Shown in pieces: positions 1-10,100 of a stretch of DNA of 64,000 bases; within the stretch, counting starts at the first letter, position 1, and the number at the start of each line of letters is the position of its first letter. Origin of the DNA: DASVUS01 sp036388675 (GTDB lineage Bacteria > Armatimonadota > Abditibacteriia > Abditibacteriales > Abditibacteriaceae); contig DASVRI010000012.1 in assembly GCA_036388675.1 (NCBI GenBank), forward strand, positions 77,134 to 141,133. The letters are read 5' to 3'. The translations under genes were made by a program, and so were the position numbers. The notes beneath the pieces are model-generated. The model ran no database searches. It was not told the origin of the DNA and saw only the letters and a program-made list of their open reading frames with translations.

Positions 1-837
1 CGAAAGGCTGCTCGCCGCTCGTACGGTTCGCGGCGCGGCTTCACCTTGATTGAAGTTATGGTCGTGCTGGCGATTGCCGCCATTGTGACCAGCATCACGG
101 TTTCGGGCTTCCGTTCGCTGACCGACGGCAACCGGCGCACCACATGCCAGACCAATATGTCGCAACTGTATGCGTCGCTGCGCCTGTATGCGGCTGATGA
201 AGGAGGGGGATTCCCCTATTATGACGGCAGCAAATCAGGAATCGGTCCCAGCGATGGAGAACGAGGCATCGGTTTGTGGACGCTGTACACTTTTCCTTCC
301 AATGCTGATGCTGATGAATTGGCTCCGGTAGCTCCCGACCCCGGTAGCAAACCTCTCGAACGCTATCTGCGTAGTGCCAAGGTGCTGCACTGTCCCGCTG
401 ATCTGGACACGGGCACGATAAATCGCACGAGCCTGATCATTCCCGATCCAAACAATTCAACTCAAAAAATATACAACCGGAACTACTTGTCGTATCACGC
501 CTTTGATAACGGCACGCCGAGTGATACAAGTGATGACGACCAATTATATCAATCATCGCGCCTGGTTAATAGAACTGATCCAAACTGGAGACGGCAGTTG
601 TTGCACTACGACAATAATGTTTTCGTCAATCGTCCGCCTACGGATGATACTGTCGTGATGTGGTGCCCATGGCATCGTGGCGTGCGCGACTTTGACAATG
701 TGATGTTCTATGACGGCTCGGTGCAGATCATTCCACGCCAGCAGAACATTGACGACGCGAGTGTCTGCACTAAGTATGGCCAGTCGACGCCGTGCACATT
801 TACCGGCTGGCAACGCGTGCCGAATGCACCGAAATAA
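1..837 (+). CDS. Prepilin-type pseudopilin with H-x-DG-like C-terminus (5' truncated by window edge)
   Basis: A type II secretion/type IV pilin-like protein whose start lies left of the window. Frame 1 is open from base 1 and reads RRGFTLIEVMVVLAIAAI, so the prepilin peptidase site (G before FTLIE) comes before the first internal start-like codon, the TTG at 46. A start at 46 would cut through the processing motif and is not credible. The hydrophobic helix is followed by a globular domain with cysteines and a C-terminal stretch (WHRGVRDFDNVMFYDG) resembling the H-x-DG motif of prepilin-processing-associated proteins of Planctomycetes and Armatimonadota. It stands 59 bases before a second pseudopilin gene, probably in one operon. 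Family assignment is secure; the substrate or function is unknown. Confidence 0.85.
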   Translation, partial: RKAARRSYGSRRGFTLIEVMVVLAIAAIVTSITVSGFRSLTDGNRRTTCQTNMSQLYASLRLYAADEGGGFPYYDGSKSGIGPSDGERGIGLWTLYTFPSNADADELAPVAPDPGSKPLERYLRSAKVLHCPADLDTGTINRTSLIIPDPNNSTQKIYNRNYLSYHAFDNGTPSDTSDDDQLYQSSRLVNRTDPNWRRQLLHYDNNVFVNRPPTDDTVVMWCPWHRGVRDFDNVMFYDGSVQIIPRQQNIDDASVCTKYGQSTPCTFTGWQRVPNAPK

Positions 838-896
838 ATAGGCTGCCGACCGCTCATTTGCTCCGGCAGCGGATACGGCAGATAAGATGTGACTAA

Positions 897-1973
897 ATGA
901 AAACACTCAGCCGTGACATCAAAATACGTCGTTCACAAGGCGCCGTTGAGCCATTCACTCAACGGCGTGTGGGCTTCACACTGGTCGAAATGATGGTGAC
1001 GCTCGCCATCATGATGCTGCTGTTCGGCATCATCTTTGTGCCGTTGAATCAGGCGTTCAACTTCTTCCATCTGGGCCAGACGCGCACCAGCATGCAGCAG
1101 GCGGCACGGCAGACCCTGGAGCAAATCTCCAGCGACTTGCGCACTGCGGTTCGTGTTTTTCCCAACACTATTACGCCAGGCATCACCAATCAGGCACCTT
1201 ACAAACACCCTCTAACCGGAAACAGCCTGCCACCTTATATTGAAGTTGCCAATCCCGTAGCTGCCGACTCTTGTAAGACCACTGGCCTGCGTCGTGCAAA
1301 CCTGTCGCGCATCGACTTTATTCCTGCCGAACTGGATAACAATGGCACTGTTGTTACTCCTGTAAGACCTGCACGCTATTTGGTGACATACTACGCGCGC
1401 CGCTACAACACACAGGATGCCTATGAGCCAATCAACAATCCAGTGCTCTTATTCCGTGCTCAATCGCCTATTCGCAATGGTGATAATAGTCTGGCTAAAA
1501 CACCTGACAACAAGATTAATGTTGATACCAGCAGTGAACGCTATGGCCCTAACTGTGACGGTGACGTTGACGGCGATGGCAATGACGACGATGGCCGAGG
1601 CTCCGCATGGTTAATGCAGCAAAACGGCGAACCCAACTTTGAGAGACCTTGGCCTGCGCCTACTGGCGCTGCAATCACAAGTGACGCTCCGAATGGTAAT
1701 GTTCCAGGAAGCCACACGCGTGCGATACCGCTGGGCGTATCATTAACCGCGCCACAAGCTGCTTTGCCTGCTAGCGACCCCAACCGCAATTATACGCCTC
1801 TGACCACATTTACTCTGACTGACTCAAACGACGACGGCAAAATTGACCAGGTGAAAATCAACCTTGCTCTGTCAAGCTACGACACCTCCAGCACCAATAA
1901 TGGCAGCGGTACCCCCCCCGACTCGCAAAAGCTGCGCATGTCCACCACAGTCGATCTGCCGAACGTGATGTAA
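897..1973 (+). CDS. Prepilin-type pseudopilin (PulJ/GspJ-like), 358 aa
   Basis: The N-terminus has a 26-residue basic leader ending in Gly26, then FTLVEMMVTLAIMML. This is a type IV prepilin peptidase site with Glu at mature position 5, followed by a single hydrophobic helix. After the helix, QAARQTLEQISSDLRTA resembles minor pseudopilins of the GspJ/PilW kind. Two Asp-rich stretches (about residues 219-235, NCDGDVDGDGNDDDG, and about 311-320, DSNDDGKIDQ) look like calcium-binding loops; major pseudopilins are known to bind calcium, but here that is inference. There is no strong Shine-Dalgarno. It lies between another pseudopilin and a giant PilX-like protein. A strong terminator follows. Confidence 0.85.
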   Translation: MKTLSRDIKIRRSQGAVEPFTQRRVGFTLVEMMVTLAIMMLLFGIIFVPLNQAFNFFHLGQTRTSMQQAARQTLEQISSDLRTAVRVFPNTITPGITNQAPYKHPLTGNSLPPYIEVANPVAADSCKTTGLRRANLSRIDFIPAELDNNGTVVTPVRPARYLVTYYARRYNTQDAYEPINNPVLLFRAQSPIRNGDNSLAKTPDNKINVDTSSERYGPNCDGDVDGDGNDDDGRGSAWLMQQNGEPNFERPWPAPTGAAITSDAPNGNVPGSHTRAIPLGVSLTAPQAALPASDPNRNYTPLTTFTLTDSNDDGKIDQVKINLALSSYDTSSTNNGSGTPPDSQKLRMSTTVDLPNVM

Positions 1974-2045
1974 CCCGTATCAAGCATCCACTATCGAGTA
2001 CTCGCACGCGTCATAGCCAGGCTATAACAACAAATTTTATGGTGA

Positions 2046-2083
2046 ATATGCCGGGAGCATCCATGCTCCCGGCATATTTTTCG
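2046..2083 (+). terminator. Rho-independent terminator after the pseudopilin pair
   Basis: A perfect 15-bp stem (2046-2060 with 2063-2077) has a 2-base loop and runs into a T-rich tract ending near 2083. It separates the two pseudopilins from the giant downstream gene. A GAGTACTC palindrome lies just upstream at 1996. Confidence 0.9.
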
Positions 2084-2136
2084 CTATTTTGTGCCGCGCT
2101 GTCTTAATCACCATTTAACAGATCGAGAGTTTATCT

Positions 2137-5100
2137 ATGACAATCCAGTGGGTTCCATTCGGCGCAAGCCGTCTGGGTCGTTACACATCTGCTTACTCAC
2201 TTCATTGCCCTGTTCGTTCCACGCACCGCCAACAACGCCGTCGTGGCCAAGCCCTTTTGATGGCCGTGCTAATGATGGTGTTCGCAGCGCTACTGGGCGC
2301 GACCTTCATCACGGTTGTTGCCGCGAATGTTCAAGGTTCGGCACGCTCGGACGATAAAGCCGAAGCACAGAGCGCCGCGCGGGCCGGCATGAGACTGATG
2401 CAACAACGCCTGGCACAAGATGGACTGAACTGGCGTCCCAAAGACAAAGACCCCGCGCAGCAAACCCCGCCACAGCCCGGCGATGCTTCTTTCCGCGCTT
2501 ACTACGACGACTTCGACCTGGCGCGCGGCTGGGCCACAACGGGCGTTGCCCCGAATGATGCACGTTACAACAGCGATGGCTTCGTGAAATATCCCGATCC
2601 GCGCGTTACGGGCGCGCAGGCCAGGGTGCTGCCGTTCATGGCCAAGATCGAAAAAGTGGCGCGCGGCGATGCCGACAATGCACAGGGCGATAAAACCGGC
2701 AATCTGCGCATAACGGTCATTGGCCGCTCCAACGACAACATGGCTGCTTTTGACAAACTGGTCGATTATGTGGCGGGCACGGCGCAGCAACCGCTCACGT
2801 CCAACATGCGCTCCGTTACCAACTGGGATTTCGTTACGGCAAACGTGCCATCGGGCAAAGTGGCGTCGCCGGTGACAAATTCAAAAACCGTTCCGCTGAC
2901 GCAGGTATCCGGACGCTTTCCGGTTAACGCTCACTTCTATGTGACACTCAACACGGCGCAGGCTGTGCAGTTTGCAGTTGTGCAAAGCTACGTTTCCAGC
3001 GGCGTGGAGAAAGGAGTACTCACCCTGGCCGCACCGCTGAGCATTCCCGCCGGAGCACGCGTCGAGATGGCCGGTGCTCTGGGCGCGCCACCTTACATTA
3101 ACTACGACAACAGTGCTAATGCCGCCAACAGCCCCACAATCGACACAGCCAACGAGCGCGTTGACTTGAATCTGTCGAGCGCCGCGACTCCGGGCAGCGT
3201 GCGTGTCAATGGCGGCTTGCTATGGTTTGGCGAAGTGCGCGCGGCCAACCTGCGTTCTCGTGAAAGCGCCAATGCGACTTCGGCTTCCAGCCCGATTTCG
3301 GCTTTTGGTGCAGCGCCTGCATCAACCGGAGCCGTGCGCGCTTCGGGCGTGATGCAGATTGTGGCCGGGCCGCCCGCACCCGAGCCGTCGAGTACTCCAC
3401 TGGTGAGAATCAGCGGCCAATATTTCGATGGACGCACCTCGCAAACCCTCAACGACGCGCCTTTGTCCAACAGCAGCGCCGACCGGGCCTTTCCCGGCAG
3501 CGGCGCAGGCTGGGACAACATGACGGCCTCGCAAAAGGCGCAACTGGTGGATGATGGTTGGAATCGCCTGGCGGGCAACGTCACCGGCGACCGTCAGGTG
3601 CAGTCCTTCATGCCGCCCGACATCACGAGCGGTGTCGATGGCGTGAGTCGCTATCGCCAGAAAACCAAGTTCTCGAAGCCGGTCAATCCCGCAGACGGTG
3701 CTTCGGCCAGTCTGTATGGTTATGGCGAGGGCTTGTATATCAATAATCCACAGGACAGGGAGCGCGTCGGCACCGGCGCCAACACCTATCGCGACATGAC
3801 GCCGATTGAACTGCGCAACCTGTGGTTTAGCTCTGTGGCCGGTTCGTCCACGAGAAGCACCGAATACTATCGCCTGTCGGAGCCTTCTTCGGCATCGTCC
3901 ACCAACAAGTCGTTGGAGCAGCAGCACTTGCGCGGCTGGATTGGCCCGGACGAGTTTCGCGCACGCGGCGCCCTGCTGGAAATCAATAGCGACAACACTC
4001 TAACGATTTCGCTCGACCCGCGCGATGAAGGCCCCTCTTTCAACAAAGGCCCGGCTCCGCACAAGGGCTGGCGCAACCCCGACGGCACCTTGATGGGACA
4101 CCCCACAGCGGGCGGTGTCTACCAACGAACAGTGCCGTGGCCGGCCAACGGCATTGTCTTCGCTGAGGGCAACTTGCGCGTGCGCGGCACTGCGACCAAT
4201 CCGCCGCGTAGCCTCACTGTTGTTTCGATGAACAACATCTACATTGAGGATTCACTGGGCGCCGGTAATCGCAAAATTCTCCTGCTGGCGCGCAAGAACG
4301 TGGTGCTGAACCCGACTGCTGTGATGTCGCGCACCGATCATCAAACGCTGCTGCGCACTGCGATTCGGGCGTCGGCCACGGCGCCGGTGCGCACGCTGCC
4401 GGTGTATGACGCGAGCGGCTTTCGCCCCGGCGACTGGATTTACCTCGATAACTCCAGTTCCAACTCGCAGGATGTGTGCGTGCAATCGGTGTATGTCAGC
4501 GGCAACGGCAACGATTCCATTACGCTTTTGCCCTCAACGTCGGTAAAAAGCAACCAGACCATCCTGCGCCCGGTGAAGGCGAAGACCGACCCGCCCAGCA
4601 GTTCGAGTACTCCACCCTATCGTTTCAGCCGTTTGCAGGGTTTTAGCCAGGGTTTGCAGCGTCGGTTTCAACTTCCCGCCAATAACGCGGGTGAAGTGCG
4701 CATCGCCCTGCGCCACAGTGCCGAACGCAAAGCGGGTTTGACGGTGCCCTACATTCGGGGCATCAATCCTCTGGCGGAGCCGTCTGAAGCGCAGTTATCC
4801 ATGAAGCTGGCCGCCAACGGGCAGACCACGCTGATTCATCCGAATGAGAAGTTCCTCACGCTGATGGACGGCCCCAATGTGCTCGACCAATTCGGCATCA
4901 CTTACCCGATGGCGGCCAATGACAAACCGACCAACTACAACCTGAAGCAATCGGAGTTGCAGGCCGACCGGCAGCCCGGCTGGATGGAATATCGCTTGAA
5001 GGCGCGCACCGCGCCCGCCTGGCACTACTGGGATGTTTATTGGAACTATCCGGGCGACCCGACTCCGACCTCACTGGTGCGCAACAACTACGGCGCCAAG

Positions 5101-6165
5101 TATGCGCCCTACTATTTTCTGGCGGCGGTGGGCAACCGTCTCGATGCGGGAACGGTTCCTTCCGGCACGTTTCCCTGGCGCAAGAACATCAAAACGCTGC
5201 TGCGCCCCGGTTCGGCTGCCAACTTCGAATACGACATTCCAATGGCGACTTCGGTCATTGCCACGTTAAACGGCGTGTACTCAAACCAGGCCAGGGCGGG
5301 CATTCGCAGCGACACCTGGAACGGCAGCGATTATGAGCGAGTCGGCCAATTCGGTTTCAACCCATTTCATGGCTTTGTAGCCGCGCCGGGCACTTCCACC
5401 GACCAGACCGAAGACGTTCTCACCGTCGATCAGAGTTTTTACAGCCTGTCCACGGCTGCGGGCGGCCCAAACAACTACACGCTGGACAGCCGCACCTTTG
5501 CCGGCGCGACGGGCGGTACCAACTCGCTGACGCTGCGCCTGAACGATGCCGTTGTAGAGGGCGCCACACGCGTCGAGGATTATTTCAACAACCTCACCTC
5601 GTTGCAGGTGCCGACCTACTTCCTGTCGCGCATCAAGCTCGAAAATGCCACATTGAACGCCGATCACCAGTTCGAAACGCTACGCCCCGGCCATGTCATC
5701 GATGTGCGCGCTTTTGTTTATGCGCAGGAAGGCAGTTGGATTGTCATTCCGGGCGACTTCTTTGACCCGGCCGTGAAGAATAACAGCGATCTCGACCGTG
5801 ATGGCGTCCTGTCGCGCGCCGAGCAAGTGGCGGCTTATCGCTTCAACCGTTTCAACTACAAAATAAACTTCACCGGCGCCATCATGGAAAACCAGAGCGC
5901 CATCATCAACGACCCCGACGGCAGCAGCGGCCCGGTTATCGGCGCCGTCGCCGACTGGATGAACAAATGGGCCACGGTCAACATCGACGCCGGCAACTTC
6001 ACCGGCACCGGAGCAGGAGGCATGTTCCGCAACGATCTCAGTTATGCGGCGGGCGATTTCCCCAATATCACCTACGTTTTCGACGACGAAGCGATGCGTG
6101 GCCTCTTCGATGAAGACGATGGTTTTCATCTGCCCGTCGCGCCGGAACCGCGCTACGGCAGCTAG
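2137..6165 (+). CDS. Giant PilX-like secreted or pilus-associated protein, 1342 aa (paralogue 1)
   Basis: After a basic N-terminus (RQQRRRGQALLMAVL) there is one hydrophobic helix at about residues 38-62, then AEAQSAARAGMRLMQQRL. This is the arrangement of PilX/GspK-type minor pilins, where a helix anchors a large exported domain. The remainder is rich in Asn, Ser and Gly and looks like a beta-structured surface protein. A segment near residue 672 (IVFAEGNLRVRG, then MNNIYIEDSL and NVVLNP) is shared with the gene at 7157. Residues 1218-1229 (DLDRDGVLSRAE) form a canonical EF-hand loop. It carries three GAGTACTC palindromes (3014, 3390, 4605), unlike its paralogue. The start is uncertain because no in-frame ATG lies between 2137 and the helix. 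The function is unknown; a role in pilus or adhesin display is inferred. Confidence 0.75.
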   Translation: MTIQWVPFGASRLGRYTSAYSLHCPVRSTHRQQRRRGQALLMAVLMMVFAALLGATFITVVAANVQGSARSDDKAEAQSAARAGMRLMQQRLAQDGLNWRPKDKDPAQQTPPQPGDASFRAYYDDFDLARGWATTGVAPNDARYNSDGFVKYPDPRVTGAQARVLPFMAKIEKVARGDADNAQGDKTGNLRITVIGRSNDNMAAFDKLVDYVAGTAQQPLTSNMRSVTNWDFVTANVPSGKVASPVTNSKTVPLTQVSGRFPVNAHFYVTLNTAQAVQFAVVQSYVSSGVEKGVLTLAAPLSIPAGARVEMAGALGAPPYINYDNSANAANSPTIDTANERVDLNLSSAATPGSVRVNGGLLWFGEVRAANLRSRESANATSASSPISAFGAAPASTGAVRASGVMQIVAGPPAPEPSSTPLVRISGQYFDGRTSQTLNDAPLSNSSADRAFPGSGAGWDNMTASQKAQLVDDGWNRLAGNVTGDRQVQSFMPPDITSGVDGVSRYRQKTKFSKPVNPADGASASLYGYGEGLYINNPQDRERVGTGANTYRDMTPIELRNLWFSSVAGSSTRSTEYYRLSEPSSASSTNKSLEQQHLRGWIGPDEFRARGALLEINSDNTLTISLDPRDEGPSFNKGPAPHKGWRNPDGTLMGHPTAGGVYQRTVPWPANGIVFAEGNLRVRGTATNPPRSLTVVSMNNIYIEDSLGAGNRKILLLARKNVVLNPTAVMSRTDHQTLLRTAIRASATAPVRTLPVYDASGFRPGDWIYLDNSSSNSQDVCVQSVYVSGNGNDSITLLPSTSVKSNQTILRPVKAKTDPPSSSSTPPYRFSRLQGFSQGLQRRFQLPANNAGEVRIALRHSAERKAGLTVPYIRGINPLAEPSEAQLSMKLAANGQTTLIHPNEKFLTLMDGPNVLDQFGITYPMAANDKPTNYNLKQSELQADRQPGWMEYRLKARTAPAWHYWDVYWNYPGDPTPTSLVRNNYGAKYAPYYFLAAVGNRLDAGTVPSGTFPWRKNIKTLLRPGSAANFEYDIPMATSVIATLNGVYSNQARAGIRSDTWNGSDYERVGQFGFNPFHGFVAAPGTSTDQTEDVLTVDQSFYSLSTAAGGPNNYTLDSRTFAGATGGTNSLTLRLNDAVVEGATRVEDYFNNLTSLQVPTYFLSRIKLENATLNADHQFETLRPGHVIDVRAFVYAQEGSWIVIPGDFFDPAVKNNSDLDRDGVLSRAEQVAAYRFNRFNYKINFTGAIMENQSAIINDPDGSSGPVIGAVADWMNKWATVNIDAGNFTGTGAGGMFRNDLSYAAGDFPNITYVFDDEAMRGLFDEDDGFHLPVAPEPRYGS

Positions 6166-6395
6166 GCATCATTAAATCGGCAAGCACTTGGCACGCAATT
6201 TGACTGCAAGGGGCGCTCAATTCACCCTTGCGAGTACTCGCAGCGCGCGTGCTGCCTAAAATTAGGCAACTTTATGCTGCATGGCACGTCGAAAGATCCC
6301 TGCTGTGCGCTAGCGATGTGCGCTGGCGATTGCCAACTCCGCTTACAGGTTGGAACGTGTTGCCGGATTGACGAGGCGAAACCGAGGAGCATCGA

Positions 6396-6959
6396 ATGCC
6401 TACATTAATCAAATATCTGCTGTCGATGATCGTGCATATGATGTGGAGCCGCATGGGCAAAGGCCCGGTGCCGCCGATTCGCGTGCCGCGCAAAGGCCCG
6501 GTTAACCTGCCTGTAGTTGGTCCGTGGCAAGTCATGATCGGCATGTGGCTGATGAACAAGCTGTGGGATCGCTACGGTCGCGAGTTGAAGATGCACCTGA
6601 TGAGCGCCCAGCACCCCGCAGTGCGCAATGCCGGTTCACTGATACCCGATCCAAAAAACGCACCGCAAAACAGCACGGCGGCAGGCAACACGAGTACTCC
6701 GGCCCCGGCTGCCCAATCGACAACTCCCGCCACGGTAACTGCTCCGGTCAGCGCACAAAACACTGCGTCGCAGACGAGCAATCCGCAGCCGTCGGTGTCG
6801 CACAAGACGCAGCTTTTGTCAAATAGTGCGCAGACGGCGCAGCCAGCAGCGGCACATTCAACCACGGCAAGCGGAAACTCCTCGCGCCGTTTGTCGCCAG
6901 GAAGTATACTATCGTCTCTGCGACGCACGAATTCATCCAATCAGCCGGCGCAGGGCTGA
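6396..6959 (+). CDS. Hypothetical protein with low-complexity Ser/Thr/Ala/Gln tail, 187 aa
   Basis: I do not recognise a family. The start is supported by a strong GAGGAG Shine-Dalgarno about six bases upstream. The first 70 residues are hydrophobic and Met-rich (LIKYLLSMIVHMMW, then VVGPWQVMIGMWLMNKLW) and could make one or two membrane segments. Residues from about 85 to the end are a disordered Ala/Thr/Ser/Gln/Pro tail with a basic C-terminus. The gene sits between two giant paralogous PilX-like genes on the same strand, so a link to that surface system is possible but unproven. Confidence 0.65.
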   Translation: MPTLIKYLLSMIVHMMWSRMGKGPVPPIRVPRKGPVNLPVVGPWQVMIGMWLMNKLWDRYGRELKMHLMSAQHPAVRNAGSLIPDPKNAPQNSTAAGNTSTPAPAAQSTTPATVTAPVSAQNTASQTSNPQPSVSHKTQLLSNSAQTAQPAAAHSTTASGNSSRRLSPGSILSSLRRTNSSNQPAQG

Positions 6960-7156
6960 TTATATTTCTCATTTTTAGAGTGTTGCGCTGGCGGTGCTTC
7001 CCGGCAAATATCTTGCGTATGATGCCTACACCGCCTGGCTGATGTTGTTTTCTTGGGTGCTCTCCTATCGGGTTGTGTTATTTCGACCCCACTTTCGGGA
7101 AGAATATACCAGCAATTATTTTCTACTTGTCACAACTCCGATTGTAGGGGCATGTT

Positions 7157-10100
7157 ATGAATCAACACGTAAGTCGTTGTCATTCTCGCGCATGTGTGCG
7201 TAGCGCATCTATGCGTACCGCATCCGTGCGTGGGGCTAATTTCTCCAGCTTATCCAGGCGCGGTCGAGCACGGCGTCGTGGCCAGGCATTGCTGATGGCC
7301 GTTTTGCTGATGGTCTTCGCGGCACTGCTCGGCTCGACTTTTATCACGGTCGTCGCGCTGAACCTGAGCCAGACCTCGCGCAACGAGTCGAAGCGCGATG
7401 CCGAACTGGCTGCGCGTGCCGCCATTGAGGTCGCCAACACTCAACTCACCAACAGCACGCAAGGTGAGAACTGGCGCCCGGAGCACATCAACCCGCCGCC
7501 GTTTTGCGGAGATGGCACCTTGCCGGCAGATGCCGCTTGCAACACCTACTATACGCCATTTGAGCAGGCGCAAGGCTGGGCGCGCCGTGTGCCTCATCCT
7601 GCCGGCTGGAATGCCAATAATCCCAACTATCAGGCGGACTGGGCTGCACTCGAGGCGGCAAAAGCGAGTGGCCAACGTGTCTTCGTAAAATTCCCCGATC
7701 CTCGCGATCAGGCGTTTTCTCGCTCCAAGACACCTTCTTATCTGGTGGAAGTTGCCCCGGTAACAAATCCGAATGACCCTAATCTTGGTTCCTTACGCAT
7801 TGAAGCTATCGGTCGTGCTGATGATGACGATGCTGCGTTTTCACGTAGTGTGGTCTACAAAGGCACGGCTCAATTCGGTGGCCCGTTGGCGTTCGCGCGT
7901 TACGATGCCAACTACGATACGCAGAAGAACACCTTGCGCGCCACTCGGCTCACGGCTGCTCCAGCAATCGTTGCTACTTATGTAACGCTGACCGTGCAAG
8001 ATGCTTCGTTATTCGTGCCGGGGCAAACGATTCTAATTGCTGCCGGTATCAGCCCAACAAGTGATCGAGACACTGCTGTGGTGAAGAGTGTAAATAGCGC
8101 GACTTCTCAGGTGACGCTAAACCGAACAAGCCTGACAGGAACTTACACTGCGGGAGCGCAGGTGCGCGCGGCGAGTCGGCTGTTGCCTAACTTGCTGGAT
8201 GCTGACTTCGACGCTGATGGTAACGGCACGCCGGGAGAGACTGGCGTGGGTGAAACCACAGTTTCTCAAGACAGCCTGCTTAGCATCGCTCGCAGTACAA
8301 ACGGCATGTACTTTGGTGGCGGTGTGGCTCTTGATGGGAAAGGGCAATTTCAGCTACGTGGCTCCACAACTACTACATCTGCTGACGACGATAGTGTTCT
8401 TGTAGCAGGCCAGGTCGCCGGCACATCGCCGGAATTGCAATTGAGTACTGTCGTTGGCGAAACCCCAGCGGCTACAACCCAGTTCCCCAATTCGCAGACT
8501 AATAGCGGTGCCGGGCTTCAACGCTTGGTGCGAGACGATATTTCATCTGGAGAAACGGGCGTGCGTCCGATTACGCCGCCGCGCCTTGAGGGGCAAAACG
8601 GCAGACCGTCACGTTATGTCGAGAACACCAAACTGGCCGATCTACAGCGTGGTTCACAATATGGCTACGGGCCAGGCATTTACATCGACAATCGCGAAGA
8701 CATTGAAAAAGTGCGGCGTCAGTTAGATACGAGCGTGACTCCAAATCGCACGCTGTACCGCACTTTGAAAATCAGCGATATGCATCGCCTGTGGCAGCGC
8801 AAGTCATTTCCTGTCGATCCTCGTTACTCCAATGAGGTCGGCAACGCTGCCTACGATGCGGCGACCGGAAATACCGGTATTGTAAAGCCGGCTGTGGCAG
8901 GCGCGTCAGCCGACCAAATGGCCCATCGCTTAGTCCTGCCTCGTCCTGGTGTCGACGGCTATGCCTTCCCCCTTGGCATCTCCGCAACAGAAGGAACACC
9001 TTCGCTTGAACAGCGCGGCATTCGCGGCTGGATTAATCAATTCGAGTTCCTGCCACGCGGTGCGCTTATCGAGCTAAACGATATTGACCCAACCACTTTC
9101 GAGATCACCATTACGCGCGATGATCGTTCCGATACGGCAGCAACCTATTCTGACCGTAACAAAGCGTGGCGCAGCCCGAATGGCTCACTTATTCCTCAAG
9201 CCTACAGGATGCGTATCCGGGTCAACAATGTCGGTCTTCCAAGCGAACAGGTCGTGCGCTACGTGGGCGCTCCCGGTTACGATACTCCTGCTGTTGATAC
9301 CTACAATGGCGCATTTAACGGTGTCATCTTCGCTGAGGGCAATGTCCGGGTTCGTGGCTCAATCGGTAACAAGGACATTACCATCGCTTCAATGGGCAAT
9401 ATTTACATTGAAGGTAGTGTCCGCCGCGATCGTGCTAATCGTAACGGGCGCGTCGCTTTGCTGGCGAAGAACAATGTCGTGCTGAACCCAACACAGTTTC
9501 TCGCACGCCCATCTGGTCTGCAGTTTGATGGTTCTATGGGCGTTCTCTCTGGTGCGGGAGTCTCCACAGGCGTAGATACATTTTCTACTACGGACGCCAC
9601 CCGTTTTCGTGTGGGCGATCGAGTCAGTCTCAATGGTTTCGACTGGCTTGTGGTGCGCAGCGTTGCCTTCAACAATGCGACTGCTACCGATGTTACGGGA
9701 ACAGTGACGCTGGCTACACCTCACAACGTTGCAGTTGGTAGCCCCGTGACCATGACACTGCTCAGTGATGCAGCTTTGATCTCACAGACAAATGGCGAAC
9801 GCTCTTATGATCTGACCGGCGCCAACAACACTCTCATGCGCGACGTGCGTTTCGATGGTGCTTTACCTACTACAAGCACCACGCTATCGTGGCGCCACAT
9901 CGGTTTGATGACAACAGCATTCAGGATACGGAATGATGGTGCAACTGACACGTTTTCCGTGAAGAAAAACACGATTTCCAGTATTCCAGAAGTTATCAGT
10001 GCAGGAACTACCTCACTGGACAACGAGAAGAAACTGTTTACCGGGCTGACTGAGTATGACTTGTTGGACATACCAGGCACTGTCGCGGGTAGTCGTGAGG

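Noticed and set aside
46..837. A TTG start at base 46 for the first pseudopilin.
   Set aside because: It would remove the prepilin cleavage site; the frame is open to base 1, so the gene starts outside the window.
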